64,000 nucleotides of DNA, taken from positions 2,976,001-3,040,000 of the forward strand of contig NZ_CP027727.1 in the NCBI RefSeq assembly GCF_003851685.1. The letters are read 5' to 3'. Numbering within the stretch: position 1 is the first letter of the stretch; the number at the start of each line of letters is the position of its first letter. The stretch comes from Pseudomonas sp. R5-89-07. GTDB lineage: Bacteria > Pseudomonadota > Gammaproteobacteria > Pseudomonadales > Pseudomonadaceae. The notes under the pieces were generated by a model. The model made no database searches. It saw only the letters and a list, made by a program, of their open reading frames with translations, and had not been told where the DNA came from. The position numbers were made by a program, and so were the translations under genes. This document shows positions 56,514-64,000 of the stretch, piece by piece.

Positions 56514-58163
56514 TCACGCCACGGCCGCCTGGGCCTTGGCGATTTCCTGATTACGCAAAATAAAGCGTTGCAGCTTGCCGCTGGGGGTCTTGGGCAAGTC
56601 GCTGACGAATTCGATTTCCCGCGGGTACGCATGGGCTGCCAGACGCTTGCGCACATGCAGGCGCAACTCTTCGGCCAGTTCCGGGGTCGCACGGTATTGC
56701 TCATTGATCACCACAAAGGCTTTCACCAGTTCGGTGCGCTCCGGGCAGGGCTTGCCGACCACAGCGGCTTCGACCACCGCCGGGTGTTCGACCAGGGCAC
56801 TTTCCACGTCGAACGGGCCCACGCGGTAGCCGGAGGTGGTAATCACGTCATCACTGCGCCCGACAAAACTGATGCTGCCGTCCGGGTTGAGCTCCACGGT
56901 GTCGCCACTGAGGTAGTACTTGCCGACAAAGGCTTTGGTTTTCACGCCGTCATACCCCGCGAACCAGCACATCGGCGACTGCTCGCGGTCAATGGCGAGG
57001 ATGCCAGGCTGACCGGCCGGCAACTCCTGGTGATTGTCGTCCAGTACCACGATGCGATGCCCGGGCGAAGCGAACCCCGCCGAGCCGACGTGCACTGGAT
57101 GCCCCAGGCCATGGTGGTTGCACAGCACCATGCCCAGTTCGGTCTGCCCGTAGTGATCGTGAATGGTCACGCCGAGGTTGTCGGCAAACCAGCGAATTAC
57201 CTCGGGGTTCAACGGCTCGCCGGCGCTGCTGACGATGCGCAGCCTGCCCTTGATCGAGCGGGCAAACTGCTCGCCACCGGCAATCAACAAGCGATAGGCC
57301 GTGGGAGAGCCGGTCAGGTTGGTGATGCCGTATTTATTGATGACCCGGCAGGTACTTTCCAGGGTAAAGGGGCCGTCGTAGAAGGTGATCGGATGCCCCA
57401 TGGACAGCGGCCCGGTCACGCCGAAATAGATCCCGTAGGCCCAGCCCGGATCGGCCACGTTCCAGAATGCGTCTTCCGGGCGCAGGTCCACCGCGTCGCG
57501 GGTATAGCTCTGGAACGCAACAATCGCCTTGAGCGGTACCGACAGGGCTTTGGATGGCCCGGTGGTGCCCGAGGTGAACATCAGCAGGAACGGCTCGTCG
57601 CCCCCCAGCAGCACCGGCTCGCAGACGTTCGAGTAGTTGGGCAGTTCGGCCCAGAAGCTGAAATCGCCGCGCACCAGGCCTTCGCCCTTGGCCCCGCTGA
57701 CCGTCACGATGGTCGGGCAGCCCTCCACCTCGGCGAGCTTGGGCCGGTTCACGGCATCGGTGACGACCAGCGCGGCACCGGAGCTGTTCAGGCGATGCTC
57801 GATGGCCTTGGGCCCGAACGCAGTAAACAACGGTTGATAGACCGCGCCGATACGCCAGGTGGCTAAAACCACCACCAGCAGTTCGGCCGTACGCGGCAAC
57901 AGCCCGGCGACCTTATCACCGCGCTTGACGCCCTGGGCCAGCAGGAAGTTGGCGAAACGTGACGCCTGGTCCTGCAAGTCGGTAAAGGTGGCTGTGGCGC
58001 TGCGACCATCCTTGCCCTCCCAGAACAGCGCGATACGCCCAGGCAATGCGTAGCGATCACAGCATTCCACGCACGCGTTGAGCGCCTGCAGGTTGCCGGC
58101 CAGGGTGGCCTCGACGGTGTGCTGGTAATCGAACTCGGTGGTAACGGCCAAATAATCACGCAT
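56514..58163 (-). CDS. AMP-forming acyl-CoA ligase
   Basis: The 549-residue adenylating enzyme has the P-loop-like MFTSGTTGPSKALS, YGQTELGM, GDTVELNPDGSISFVGRSDDVITTSGYRVGP and the catalytic Lys in KTPSGKLQRF. It activates a free short or branched acid with CoA and ATP for the downstream beta-oxidation enzymes. It heads the five-gene reverse operon. ATG 58163. Related acetyl/propionyl/medium-chain ligases cannot be separated from sequence alone. Confidence 0.88.
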   Translation of the reverse strand: MRDYLAVTTEFDYQHTVEATLAGNLQALNACVECCDRYALPGRIALFWEGKDGRSATATFTDLQDQASRFANFLLAQGVKRGDKVAGLLPRTAELLVVVLATWRIGAVYQPLFTAFGPKAIEHRLNSSGAALVVTDAVNRPKLAEVEGCPTIVTVSGAKGEGLVRGDFSFWAELPNYSNVCEPVLLGGDEPFLLMFTSGTTGPSKALSVPLKAIVAFQSYTRDAVDLRPEDAFWNVADPGWAYGIYFGVTGPLSMGHPITFYDGPFTLESTCRVINKYGITNLTGSPTAYRLLIAGGEQFARSIKGRLRIVSSAGEPLNPEVIRWFADNLGVTIHDHYGQTELGMVLCNHHGLGHPVHVGSAGFASPGHRIVVLDDNHQELPAGQPGILAIDREQSPMCWFAGYDGVKTKAFVGKYYLSGDTVELNPDGSISFVGRSDDVITTSGYRVGPFDVESALVEHPAVVEAAVVGKPCPERTELVKAFVVINEQYRATPELAEELRLHVRKRLAAHAYPREIEFVSDLPKTPSGKLQRFILRNQEIAKAQAAVA

Positions 58164-58366
58164 CGCTTCAGTTCCTTGTGTGTTTTTGTTTTAAGGACAC
58201 TTTTCAGGAGGTCAATCGCGCTCAAATAGTCGCTCTGGAGCCCTGTCGCCAGCAATGGTCTAAGCCGCCAATATGGCTGACTGGTTTGGCCAATCCGGTT
58301 TGACACTGGCCCTGCACTGGCCGAAGCTTGAGACTTTGTACCCGTACCCTGCCTTCGGACACCCGC

Positions 58367-59425
58367 ATGTCAAAGTCACGCCGTTACTCCATCATCGGCC
58401 TGTGCGCCCTGCTGTCGATCCTATTGATCACCTGGTTTTTTTCCCGCGCAACGCCAGTAGCCGTGCCCCCGGCGATTGCCCACGGTTATTCAAAGGCCTT
58501 GAAGCAGGCGCGCAACGGGGAGCCGGGCGCGGCGCGAGTGTTGTATCAGCAATTGGGGCGGCCGGACCTTTCACCCGAGCGGCGTGCTGCGCTGCATGCC
58601 GAGCTGCCTAACTACCCCAGCCCCCAGGCGTTGAAACTGGCAGACAAAGACCTGGCCGATGAGTCGCCCTTGGTGCGTGAAGCGGCGATCCACAGCATTG
58701 TCGGCCTGGTGCCTACCGGCCAGCGCACCTTGCTGCTGGGCCCGGTGCTGGATGATCCCGAGCAGGAGGTGCGCTTTGCTGCCGCCAATGCTTTGCTCGG
58801 CCTGTCGCCGGACACCCTGGGCCTGTACTTCGGCCCGCTGCAACAAGTGCTCGACGAATTCGCGAAAACCCTCAAGGCCCAGCCCGAGACCGCCGAAGGC
58901 TGGATTCAATTGGCGCGCCTGGATATCCATAGCGCCCTGTTGCCGGATGCGCAACATGCACTGCAGCAGGCCATGCGCCTGCAACCGGACAACCTGCAGG
59001 CGGTAGTGGCGCAGATCGAGCTGCTGGATAAACAGGGCAAGACCGACGAATCGCGCCAACTGCTGGCGCAGCAATTGGCGGCGCATCCGGAATCGGCCTA
59101 CCTGCAACACGCCCTGGGCATGTGGCTGCTGCACCATGGCGAGCGCGCCTATGCCCTGCTCGGCCTGTCCAAGGCGGTGGAGCTTGAGCCGGACAATCAG
59201 GATTACCGCTTCGACCTGGCCACCACGCTGCACGATCAGGACGAACTCGAAGCCGCCCAGCGGCAATTGGAAGAAATCGTCCAGCGCCACCCAGCCAATC
59301 GGAAGGCGCGCGTGCTGCTGGTCAATTACTGGAAAGAGAGCGGCCAATTGCAGAACGTCCAAGTGCTGCTGGCACAACTTGAGCAACAGAACCCGGACGA
59401 TCCGGCGCTGCAACAGGGTTTATAA
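58367..59425 (+). CDS. Membrane-anchored HEAT/TPR repeat protein
   Basis: The 352-residue protein has an uncleaved N-terminal TM helix (about 8-26), then HEAT-like helices (about 90-150: DESPLVREAAIHSIVG, DPEQEVRFAAANALLG). Several TPR units follow (about 170-345, for example AETAEGWIQLARLDIH, AYALLGLSKAVELEPDN, ELEAAQRQLEEIVQRHP). It is probably a periplasmic scaffold facing out from the inner membrane. ATG 58367 is chosen because the upstream frame lacks this pattern. Function is unknown. It is divergent from the ligase operon and followed by the KaiC-like gene. Confidence 0.72.
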   Translation: MSKSRRYSIIGLCALLSILLITWFFSRATPVAVPPAIAHGYSKALKQARNGEPGAARVLYQQLGRPDLSPERRAALHAELPNYPSPQALKLADKDLADESPLVREAAIHSIVGLVPTGQRTLLLGPVLDDPEQEVRFAAANALLGLSPDTLGLYFGPLQQVLDEFAKTLKAQPETAEGWIQLARLDIHSALLPDAQHALQQAMRLQPDNLQAVVAQIELLDKQGKTDESRQLLAQQLAAHPESAYLQHALGMWLLHHGERAYALLGLSKAVELEPDNQDYRFDLATTLHDQDELEAAQRQLEEIVQRHPANRKARVLLVNYWKESGQLQNVQVLLAQLEQQNPDDPALQQGL

Positions 59426-59436
59426 CCACGCTTCTA

Positions 59437-59460
59437 AAACCTGTAAAAGTCGACAGGTTT
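59437..59460. terminator. Stem-loop after the TPR gene
   Basis: AAACCTGT (59437-59444) pairs with ACAGGTTT (59453-59460) across eight bases, 12 bp after the TPR stop. The 3' T-tract is short, so it is a weak terminator or a small regulatory hairpin. Confidence 0.45.
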
Positions 59461-59566
59461 CGTACAAATACTCCAAAACGTTGAACCGCCACAGGTCGAG
59501 ATGGTCAAGTGAATATGGCGCGCCCAGCGGCGCGCACTGAACTTGTACGTGACCTGAGGGCACTTC

Positions 59567-61069
59567 TTGTCTACATCTAATTCGCTTTTAAGTGAAAAGG
59601 CAGCCACTGGCATCGATGGTCTTGACGACATTCTTTCCGGGGGGCTATCGCGCAGCCATTTGTTCCTTCTCGAAGGCGAGCCGGGTACGGGTAAAACTAC
59701 CGTCGCCCTGCACTTCTTGCAGGCGGGAGCGAAAAGCGGTGAAAAATCGCTGTATATCACCTTGTCCGAGACCGAACATGAACTGCGCCAAGGCGCCACG
59801 TCTCATGGTTGGGACTTGGACGACAACATCCATATCTTTGAGCTGACCCCGCCGGAAAGCCTGCTCAACGCAGAGCACCAGCAGAGCCTGCTGTATTCCT
59901 CCGACCTGGAGTTGGGCGAAGCCACGCGGCAGATCTTCGAAGTGGTGGAACGGGTCAAGCCGACCCGGGTAGTGGTCGACAGCCTGTCGGAAATCCGCCT
60001 GCTGGCGCAGAGCTCGCTGCGCTATCGCCGGCAGATCCTGGCGATCAAGCACTACTTCGTGCGGTATGACGCCACGGTGCTGCTGCTTGACGACCTGACC
60101 ACCGAATCCCTCGACAAAACCGTGCACAGCGTGGCCCACGGCGTGATCCGCCTGGAAGAACTGACGCCCAACTACGGTGCCGAACGCCGCCGTGTGCGTG
60201 TAGTGAAGTACCGCGGCCAGAAGTACCGGGGTGGCTTCCACGATTTCACCATCATGGCAGACGGTGTCCACGTGTTCCCTCGCCTGGTGGCCGCCGAACA
60301 TCGCGGCGGTTATACGCGCCAGACCATGAGCAGCGGCATCCCCGAACTCGATGCCCTGATGGGCGGCGGCGTCGAAACCGGCTCCAGCAGCCTGATCCTT
60401 GGCCCGGCGGGTACCGGCAAATCGCTGATTTCAATGATCTTCGCCGCCGCCGCCGTAGAGCGAGGCGAAAAAGCTGCGCTGTTCATCTTCGATGAAGAGA
60501 TGGGCCTGCTGTTCGAGCGCATGAAGAACATGGGCATCGACCTGGCTGCAATGCAAGCCACCGGCAACCTGTTGATCGAACAGGTCGACGCGGCCGAGCT
60601 GTCTCCTGGCGAATTTTCGCACCGGGTACGGCGTTGCGTGGACGAAGGCGGCATCAAAACCGTGGTCATCGACAGCATTAACGGCTACCAGGCGGCGATG
60701 CCGGAAGAGAACGCGCTGATCCTGCATATGCACGAACTGCTGCTGTATCTCAACCGGCGTGGCGCCGCGACGTTCATGACCGTCGCCCAGCATGGCCTGG
60801 TCGGCGATATGCAGACCCCCGTGGACATCACCTACCTGGCCGATACCGTGATTCTGCTGCGCTATTTCGAAGCGCTGGGCAAGGTACGGCGGGCCATTTC
60901 GATCATCAAGAAACGCACCGGCACCCATGAGTCGACGATCCGCGAGTACCGCATCAGCAGTCGCGGCATGACCGTTGGCGAACCCCTGGATAATTTCCAG
61001 GGCGTGCTGCGCGGCATTCCAATCTACATGGGCGCCGGCTCGCCTCTGCTCAAGGAAGAGGAAGTGTGA
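59567..61069 (+). CDS. KaiC-like RecA-superfamily double ATPase
   Basis: The 500-residue protein has two RecA-like ATPase domains with Walker A motifs GEPGTGKTT (about 37-45) and GPAGTGKS (about 284-291), and Walker B-like VVVDSL and VVIDSIN. The start is TTG 59567, six bases after GAGGG. The last codons overlap the hybrid kinase start by four bases. In KaiC proteins such domains form hexamers that auto-phosphorylate. In pseudomonads this relative is joined to histidine kinases, and its role is not established. Confidence 0.87.
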   Translation: MSTSNSLLSEKAATGIDGLDDILSGGLSRSHLFLLEGEPGTGKTTVALHFLQAGAKSGEKSLYITLSETEHELRQGATSHGWDLDDNIHIFELTPPESLLNAEHQQSLLYSSDLELGEATRQIFEVVERVKPTRVVVDSLSEIRLLAQSSLRYRRQILAIKHYFVRYDATVLLLDDLTTESLDKTVHSVAHGVIRLEELTPNYGAERRRVRVVKYRGQKYRGGFHDFTIMADGVHVFPRLVAAEHRGGYTRQTMSSGIPELDALMGGGVETGSSSLILGPAGTGKSLISMIFAAAAVERGEKAALFIFDEEMGLLFERMKNMGIDLAAMQATGNLLIEQVDAAELSPGEFSHRVRRCVDEGGIKTVVIDSINGYQAAMPEENALILHMHELLLYLNRRGAATFMTVAQHGLVGDMQTPVDITYLADTVILLRYFEALGKVRRAISIIKKRTGTHESTIREYRISSRGMTVGEPLDNFQGVLRGIPIYMGAGSPLLKEEEV

Positions 61070-62736
61070 CGCTGCTCTCCCCAGTCAATGAACGGGCCAT
61101 CATTCTTGCGCCGTTGGGCCGCGACAGCTCGTTGGCGCTGATGATGCTCAATGAGGCCGGCTACCATGGCGTGGTTGCCGGTAGCCTCACCCACTTGTGC
61201 GAAGCGTTGCACGAGGGCGCCGGCGTGCTCATCATTGCGGCTGAAGCGTTGCGCGGCGTGGACATGGAGCCTTTGCTGGAGTATTTGCACCAACAACCGG
61301 CCTGGTCCGACTTGCCCATCGTGCTGATGACCCACCACGGTGGTAGCGAGCAAAATGGCTCGTCGCACCTGAGCGGGCTGTTAGGTAACGTCACCTTCCT
61401 TGAGCGCCCCTTTCATCCCGTGACCCTGATCAGCCTGGTCAGTACCGCCCTGCGTGGACGACGACGGCAGTACGATGCACGCGACCGCCTGATCGATCTG
61501 AGTGCCAGCGAACTGCGTCTGCAACGCACCCTGGAAACCCTCGAGCAGCAAGTGGAAGAACGTACCGCGCAATTGCGCAGTAATGAAGAGGCCCTGCGCC
61601 AGTCACAGAAAATGGAAGCTGTCGGCCAGTTGACCGGCGGCATCGCCCATGACTTCAACAATATGCTGACCGGGATCATCGGCAGCCTGGAACTGCTGCG
61701 CAGACGTGTTGCGCGGGGCAGGCTGGACGATCTGGACAGCCTGATCGACCTGGGCGTCACCTCGGCCAACCGCGCCGCCGGGCTCACGCATCGCCTGCTG
61801 GCGTTTTCCCGGCGTCAATCCCTGGACCCCAAACCCGTCGAGATCAACCGCTTGGTGGTATCCATGGGCGAGCTGCTGCAGCGCAGTATCAATGAAAGTA
61901 TCACCCTGGACATGCGCCTGACCGATTCCCTCTGGACCGCCGAAGCTGACCCCAACCAACTGGAAAGCGCCCTCCTCAACTTGGTGATCAACGCGCGGGA
62001 TGCGATGCCTGGAGGCGGCCGCCTTATCGTGGAGACCAGCAATCGTCACCTCGACACCGTATTTACCGCCGCCTACGGCACCCTGATACCAGGCGACTAC
62101 GTCGAGCTGAGCGTCAGCGATACCGGTTGCGGTATTCCCGAGCATCTGCTGGGCCGCGTATTCGACCCTTTCTTCACCACCAAGCCCATCGGCCAGGGTA
62201 CAGGCCTGGGGCTTTCGATGATCTACGGGTTTGCCCGCCAATCCCGCGGGCATGTCACCATCCATAGCATTGTCGACAAGGGCACCACCGTGAGTCTGTT
62301 CCTGCCGCGGTTTATCGGGGAAATGGTCGCGGCTGAAGCCGTTAACCCCGCCCAATTGCCGTTCGCCAATGACGGAGAAACCGTACTGATCGTGGAGGAC
62401 GACCCGGCGGTGCGGGTGCTGGTCAGTGCCGTGCTGACAGAGTTGGGCTATGCCTTCGTCGAGGCGGGCGATGCCGACACCGCCGTACCGATTATCGAAT
62501 CCGAGCAGCGCATCGACCTGATGATCAGCGATGTGGGCTTGCCCGGTATGAACGGCCGGCAACTGGCGGAGATCGGTCGCCAGATACGCCCGGACCTCAA
62601 GGTGTTATTCATTACCGGCTATGCCGAACACGCAGCCGTGCGGGGTGGTTTCCTGGAGCCTGGCATGCAGTTGATCACCAAGCCTTTCACCTTTGATTTA
62701 TTGACGGCGAAAGTGCGCGAGATGGTGGGTTCCTGA
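61066..62736 (+). CDS. Hybrid sensor histidine kinase with C-terminal receiver
   Basis: The 556-residue cytoplasmic protein has an N-terminal receiver-like region (about 1-130) without a clear phosphoacceptor, a coiled coil (about 150-185), and a HisKA box AHDFNNMLTGIIGSLELL. The ATPase domain has NLVINARDAMPGG, DTGCGIP and GTGLGLSM. A C-terminal receiver has D in MISDVGLPGMNG and K in TKPF. GTG 61066 overlaps the KaiC-like stop. The KaiC-like protein probably supplies or receives the signal. Confidence 0.88.
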   Translation: MTLLSPVNERAIILAPLGRDSSLALMMLNEAGYHGVVAGSLTHLCEALHEGAGVLIIAAEALRGVDMEPLLEYLHQQPAWSDLPIVLMTHHGGSEQNGSSHLSGLLGNVTFLERPFHPVTLISLVSTALRGRRRQYDARDRLIDLSASELRLQRTLETLEQQVEERTAQLRSNEEALRQSQKMEAVGQLTGGIAHDFNNMLTGIIGSLELLRRRVARGRLDDLDSLIDLGVTSANRAAGLTHRLLAFSRRQSLDPKPVEINRLVVSMGELLQRSINESITLDMRLTDSLWTAEADPNQLESALLNLVINARDAMPGGGRLIVETSNRHLDTVFTAAYGTLIPGDYVELSVSDTGCGIPEHLLGRVFDPFFTTKPIGQGTGLGLSMIYGFARQSRGHVTIHSIVDKGTTVSLFLPRFIGEMVAAEAVNPAQLPFANDGETVLIVEDDPAVRVLVSAVLTELGYAFVEAGDADTAVPIIESEQRIDLMISDVGLPGMNGRQLAEIGRQIRPDLKVLFITGYAEHAAVRGGFLEPGMQLITKPFTFDLLTAKVREMVGS

Positions 62737-62749
62737 TGCTGTTACTCAG

Positions 62750-62780
62750 ATGAACGAAGGCGTTCCTTGCCTTGGTTCAT
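62750..62780. terminator. Near-perfect hairpin between convergent genes
   Basis: ATGAACGAAGGC (62750-62761) pairs with GCCTTGGTTCAT (62769-62780), 11 of 12 bases, across a seven-base loop. It lies between the hybrid kinase stop and the receiver stop and probably acts as a bidirectional stop. Confidence 0.55.
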
Positions 62781-62881
62781 TGCACGCAGGCTAGCTCCTC
62801 GCTCAGGGGCCAGCCGTTGTACATTGGCACTCAAGGTGCTGCTGGGCGTGAACACGAAGTGAGAGCCATGCCTGTAACGTA

Positions 62882-63259
62882 TCAGGCCAGCAACCGTTGG
62901 ATGTGCTCCTGCAAACTGTCAAGATCGAACGGCTTGGCCAGGATCGGCGCATTGCGCGTGATCGGGCTGTTGCAGTCGAGAATTTCCTGCGGGTAGCCGC
63001 TGATAAAGATCACCTTCAATTCCGGCCTCACCTTGAGCGCAGGCTCAGCGATCTGCACACCGGAAATGCCGCCTGGCAGGCGATAATCGGTGACCATCAG
63101 GTCCAGGTGCGGTTTGCTCGCGAGGATTTCAAAGGCTTCTTTGCCATTGATCGCTTTCAACACCCGATAGCCCAGGCCAGCCAGGTATTCGCCCAGCACA
63201 AACATAATGGATTCGTCGTCTTCGACGATCAGTACGACATCTTGCGCATCTTCACTCAT
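62882..63259 (-). CDS. Single-domain response regulator
   Basis: The 125-residue receiver has D14-D15, phosphoacceptor D58 (MVTDYRLPGG) and K in AKPF, with no output domain. ATG 63259 is chosen over an upstream TTG near 63280. It is downstream on the same strand of the histidine kinase that runs off the window, 78 bp away, and is probably part of the same KaiC/kinase signalling group. Confidence 0.87.
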   Translation of the reverse strand: MSEDAQDVVLIVEDDESIMFVLGEYLAGLGYRVLKAINGKEAFEILASKPHLDLMVTDYRLPGGISGVQIAEPALKVRPELKVIFISGYPQEILDCNSPITRNAPILAKPFDLDSLQEHIQRLLA

Positions 63260-63337
63260 GGGAAGCCTTTGTCCGGTCAATTGCTGGTGTTACGACCATC
63301 GGGTCACGTAGAGGTTGCGTCCAGGTGACGATTGATT

Positions 63338-64000
63338 TCATGCCGTCGCCTGAAGCGGCAGACAAACCCGGAATAACGCGCCCTCGCCTATCTGGCTTTC
63401 AACCTCGATGGTACCGCCATGGGCAGCGACGATCTGTTCGGAGATGAACAGCCCCAGGCCCAGGCCTGCTGCCGCATGGTTGGCGGAAACCCGCTCGAAC
63501 TGTTGAAAAATGCGCTTCTGGTTCTCCTCACTGATACCGATGCCGTGGTCACGTACCTCTATGCGCGCTTCGCCGTGCTCGGCGTAAACCCGCACTTCGA
63601 CCGGGCTCTTGGCGCCGTAGCGCAAGGCGTTGGTCAGCAGATTGGTGACCACCTGCTCGATGCGGAACTCGTCCCAATGGCCTTCCACCGGCTCATCTGC
63701 CACCAATTGCATCGACGATTCGGCGGCCGCGACCTGCGGTTCGAAGTTATGCACCAGGTTGCGCACCAACTGCGTGAGGTCAAAGCGCGCCGGGCGTATC
63801 GACAGTTTGCCGGTGCGAATACGCGACACGTCGAGCATGTCCTCGATCAGACGGATCAGGCTCTTGATCTGGCGCTCGTCGCGGTCGACCATCGCGTGCA
63901 TCTTGTCCAGCGTGAACGCCGAGGCGTTGTCACGGGCCAGGTGCATCTTGCGCAGCTGGGTTTCCAGGATCAGCCCGTTCAGCGGCGTACGCACTTCGTG
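63338..64000 (-). CDS. Sensor histidine kinase, C-terminal part (cut by window end)
   Basis: At least 221 residues are present. The first codons at the edge encode His-Glu-Val-Arg-Thr-Pro, the HisKA H-box, so the phospho-His is the last full codon of the window and the sensor part lies beyond it. The ATPase domain has NLLTNALRYGAK (N-box), DHGIGIS and AAGLGLGLFISEQIV. The stop is at 63338-63340. The partner is probably the lone receiver just downstream. Confidence 0.86.
   Translation of the reverse strand, partial: HEVRTPLNGLILETQLRKMHLARDNASAFTLDKMHAMVDRDERQIKSLIRLIEDMLDVSRIRTGKLSIRPARFDLTQLVRNLVHNFEPQVAAAESSMQLVADEPVEGHWDEFRIEQVVTNLLTNALRYGAKSPVEVRVYAEHGEARIEVRDHGIGISEENQKRIFQQFERVSANHAAAGLGLGLFISEQIVAAHGGTIEVESQIGEGALFRVCLPLQATA

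Noticed and set aside
55797..57866. 689-codon forward frame opposite the SDR and ligase genes
   Set aside because: It is antisense to two genes with full motif support, so it is a codon-bias shadow.
1..64000. CRISPR arrays, rRNA and tRNA genes
   Set aside because: I saw no regularly spaced repeats, cas genes, rRNA or tRNA cloverleaf with CCA end. The only tandem repeat found is the REPIN pair.

Overview
The window looks like chromosome of a fluorescent Pseudomonas, most likely the P. fluorescens/P. synxantha group. The evidence is a complete phzI-phzR-phzABCDEFG cluster with the gene order and LuxR-type boxes recalled from P. synxantha (fluorescens) 2-79, a Pseudomonas-type metallothionein, an arn lipid A operon, and Pseudomonas REP elements. 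No database search was possible. Family names come from motifs and recalled protein sequences.

Layout. 0-10.7 kb: oxaloacetate decarboxylase; a sulfonate-type binding protein with an LLM flavin monooxygenase; a bicupin protein; a LysR regulator; metallothionein; two small unknowns; a P-loop kinase; a DipZ-like CcdA-thioredoxin protein; and an OmpR/EnvZ-type two-component pair. 11-18.2 kb: an accessory-looking operon of three exported alpha/beta hydrolases, an exported cytochrome P460 and an aldehyde dehydrogenase lacking its usual Glu, followed by a divergent ArsR/P450 pair sharing a perfect inverted repeat. 18.3-20.3 kb: LysR, an atypical SDR without the catalytic Tyr, and a tautomerase. 20.3-28.5 kb: the phenazine-1-carboxylate cluster, with PhzR boxes before phzA and phzI, each 22-23 bp from a TATAAA. 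No phenazine-decorating gene is present.

28.6-34 kb: a four-PAS HWE kinase with a coupled receiver, a PRISE-type reductase, and a two-frame locus behind an excellent HrpL (hrp box) promoter. That locus looks like a type III effector with a glycosyltransferase-like domain, possibly frameshifted. It ends in a perfect 17-bp AT-rich hairpin. 34-38.8 kb: a chemoreceptor, a Bcr/CflA-type transporter, a tyrosine recombinase and a secreted unknown.

39-48.6 kb: arnC-A-D-T-E-F-ugd, overlapping start to stop, plus a second GT39-like enzyme and a clear terminator. arnB, normally first in the operon, is absent. 48.8-58.2 kb: an HPP-family membrane protein, a valine-type pair (3-hydroxyisobutyryl-CoA hydrolase, acyl-CoA dehydrogenase), two tandem REPINs, and a reverse-strand five-gene branched/short-chain acyl-CoA oxidation operon. 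58.3-64 kb: a TPR lipoprotein-like or anchored protein, a KaiC-like double ATPase coupled to a hybrid histidine kinase, a lone receiver, and a histidine kinase cut by the window edge.

The best lead for something undescribed is the hrp-box locus at 32.4-34.0 kb. The exported-hydrolase/P460 operon at 11-16.3 kb comes second.
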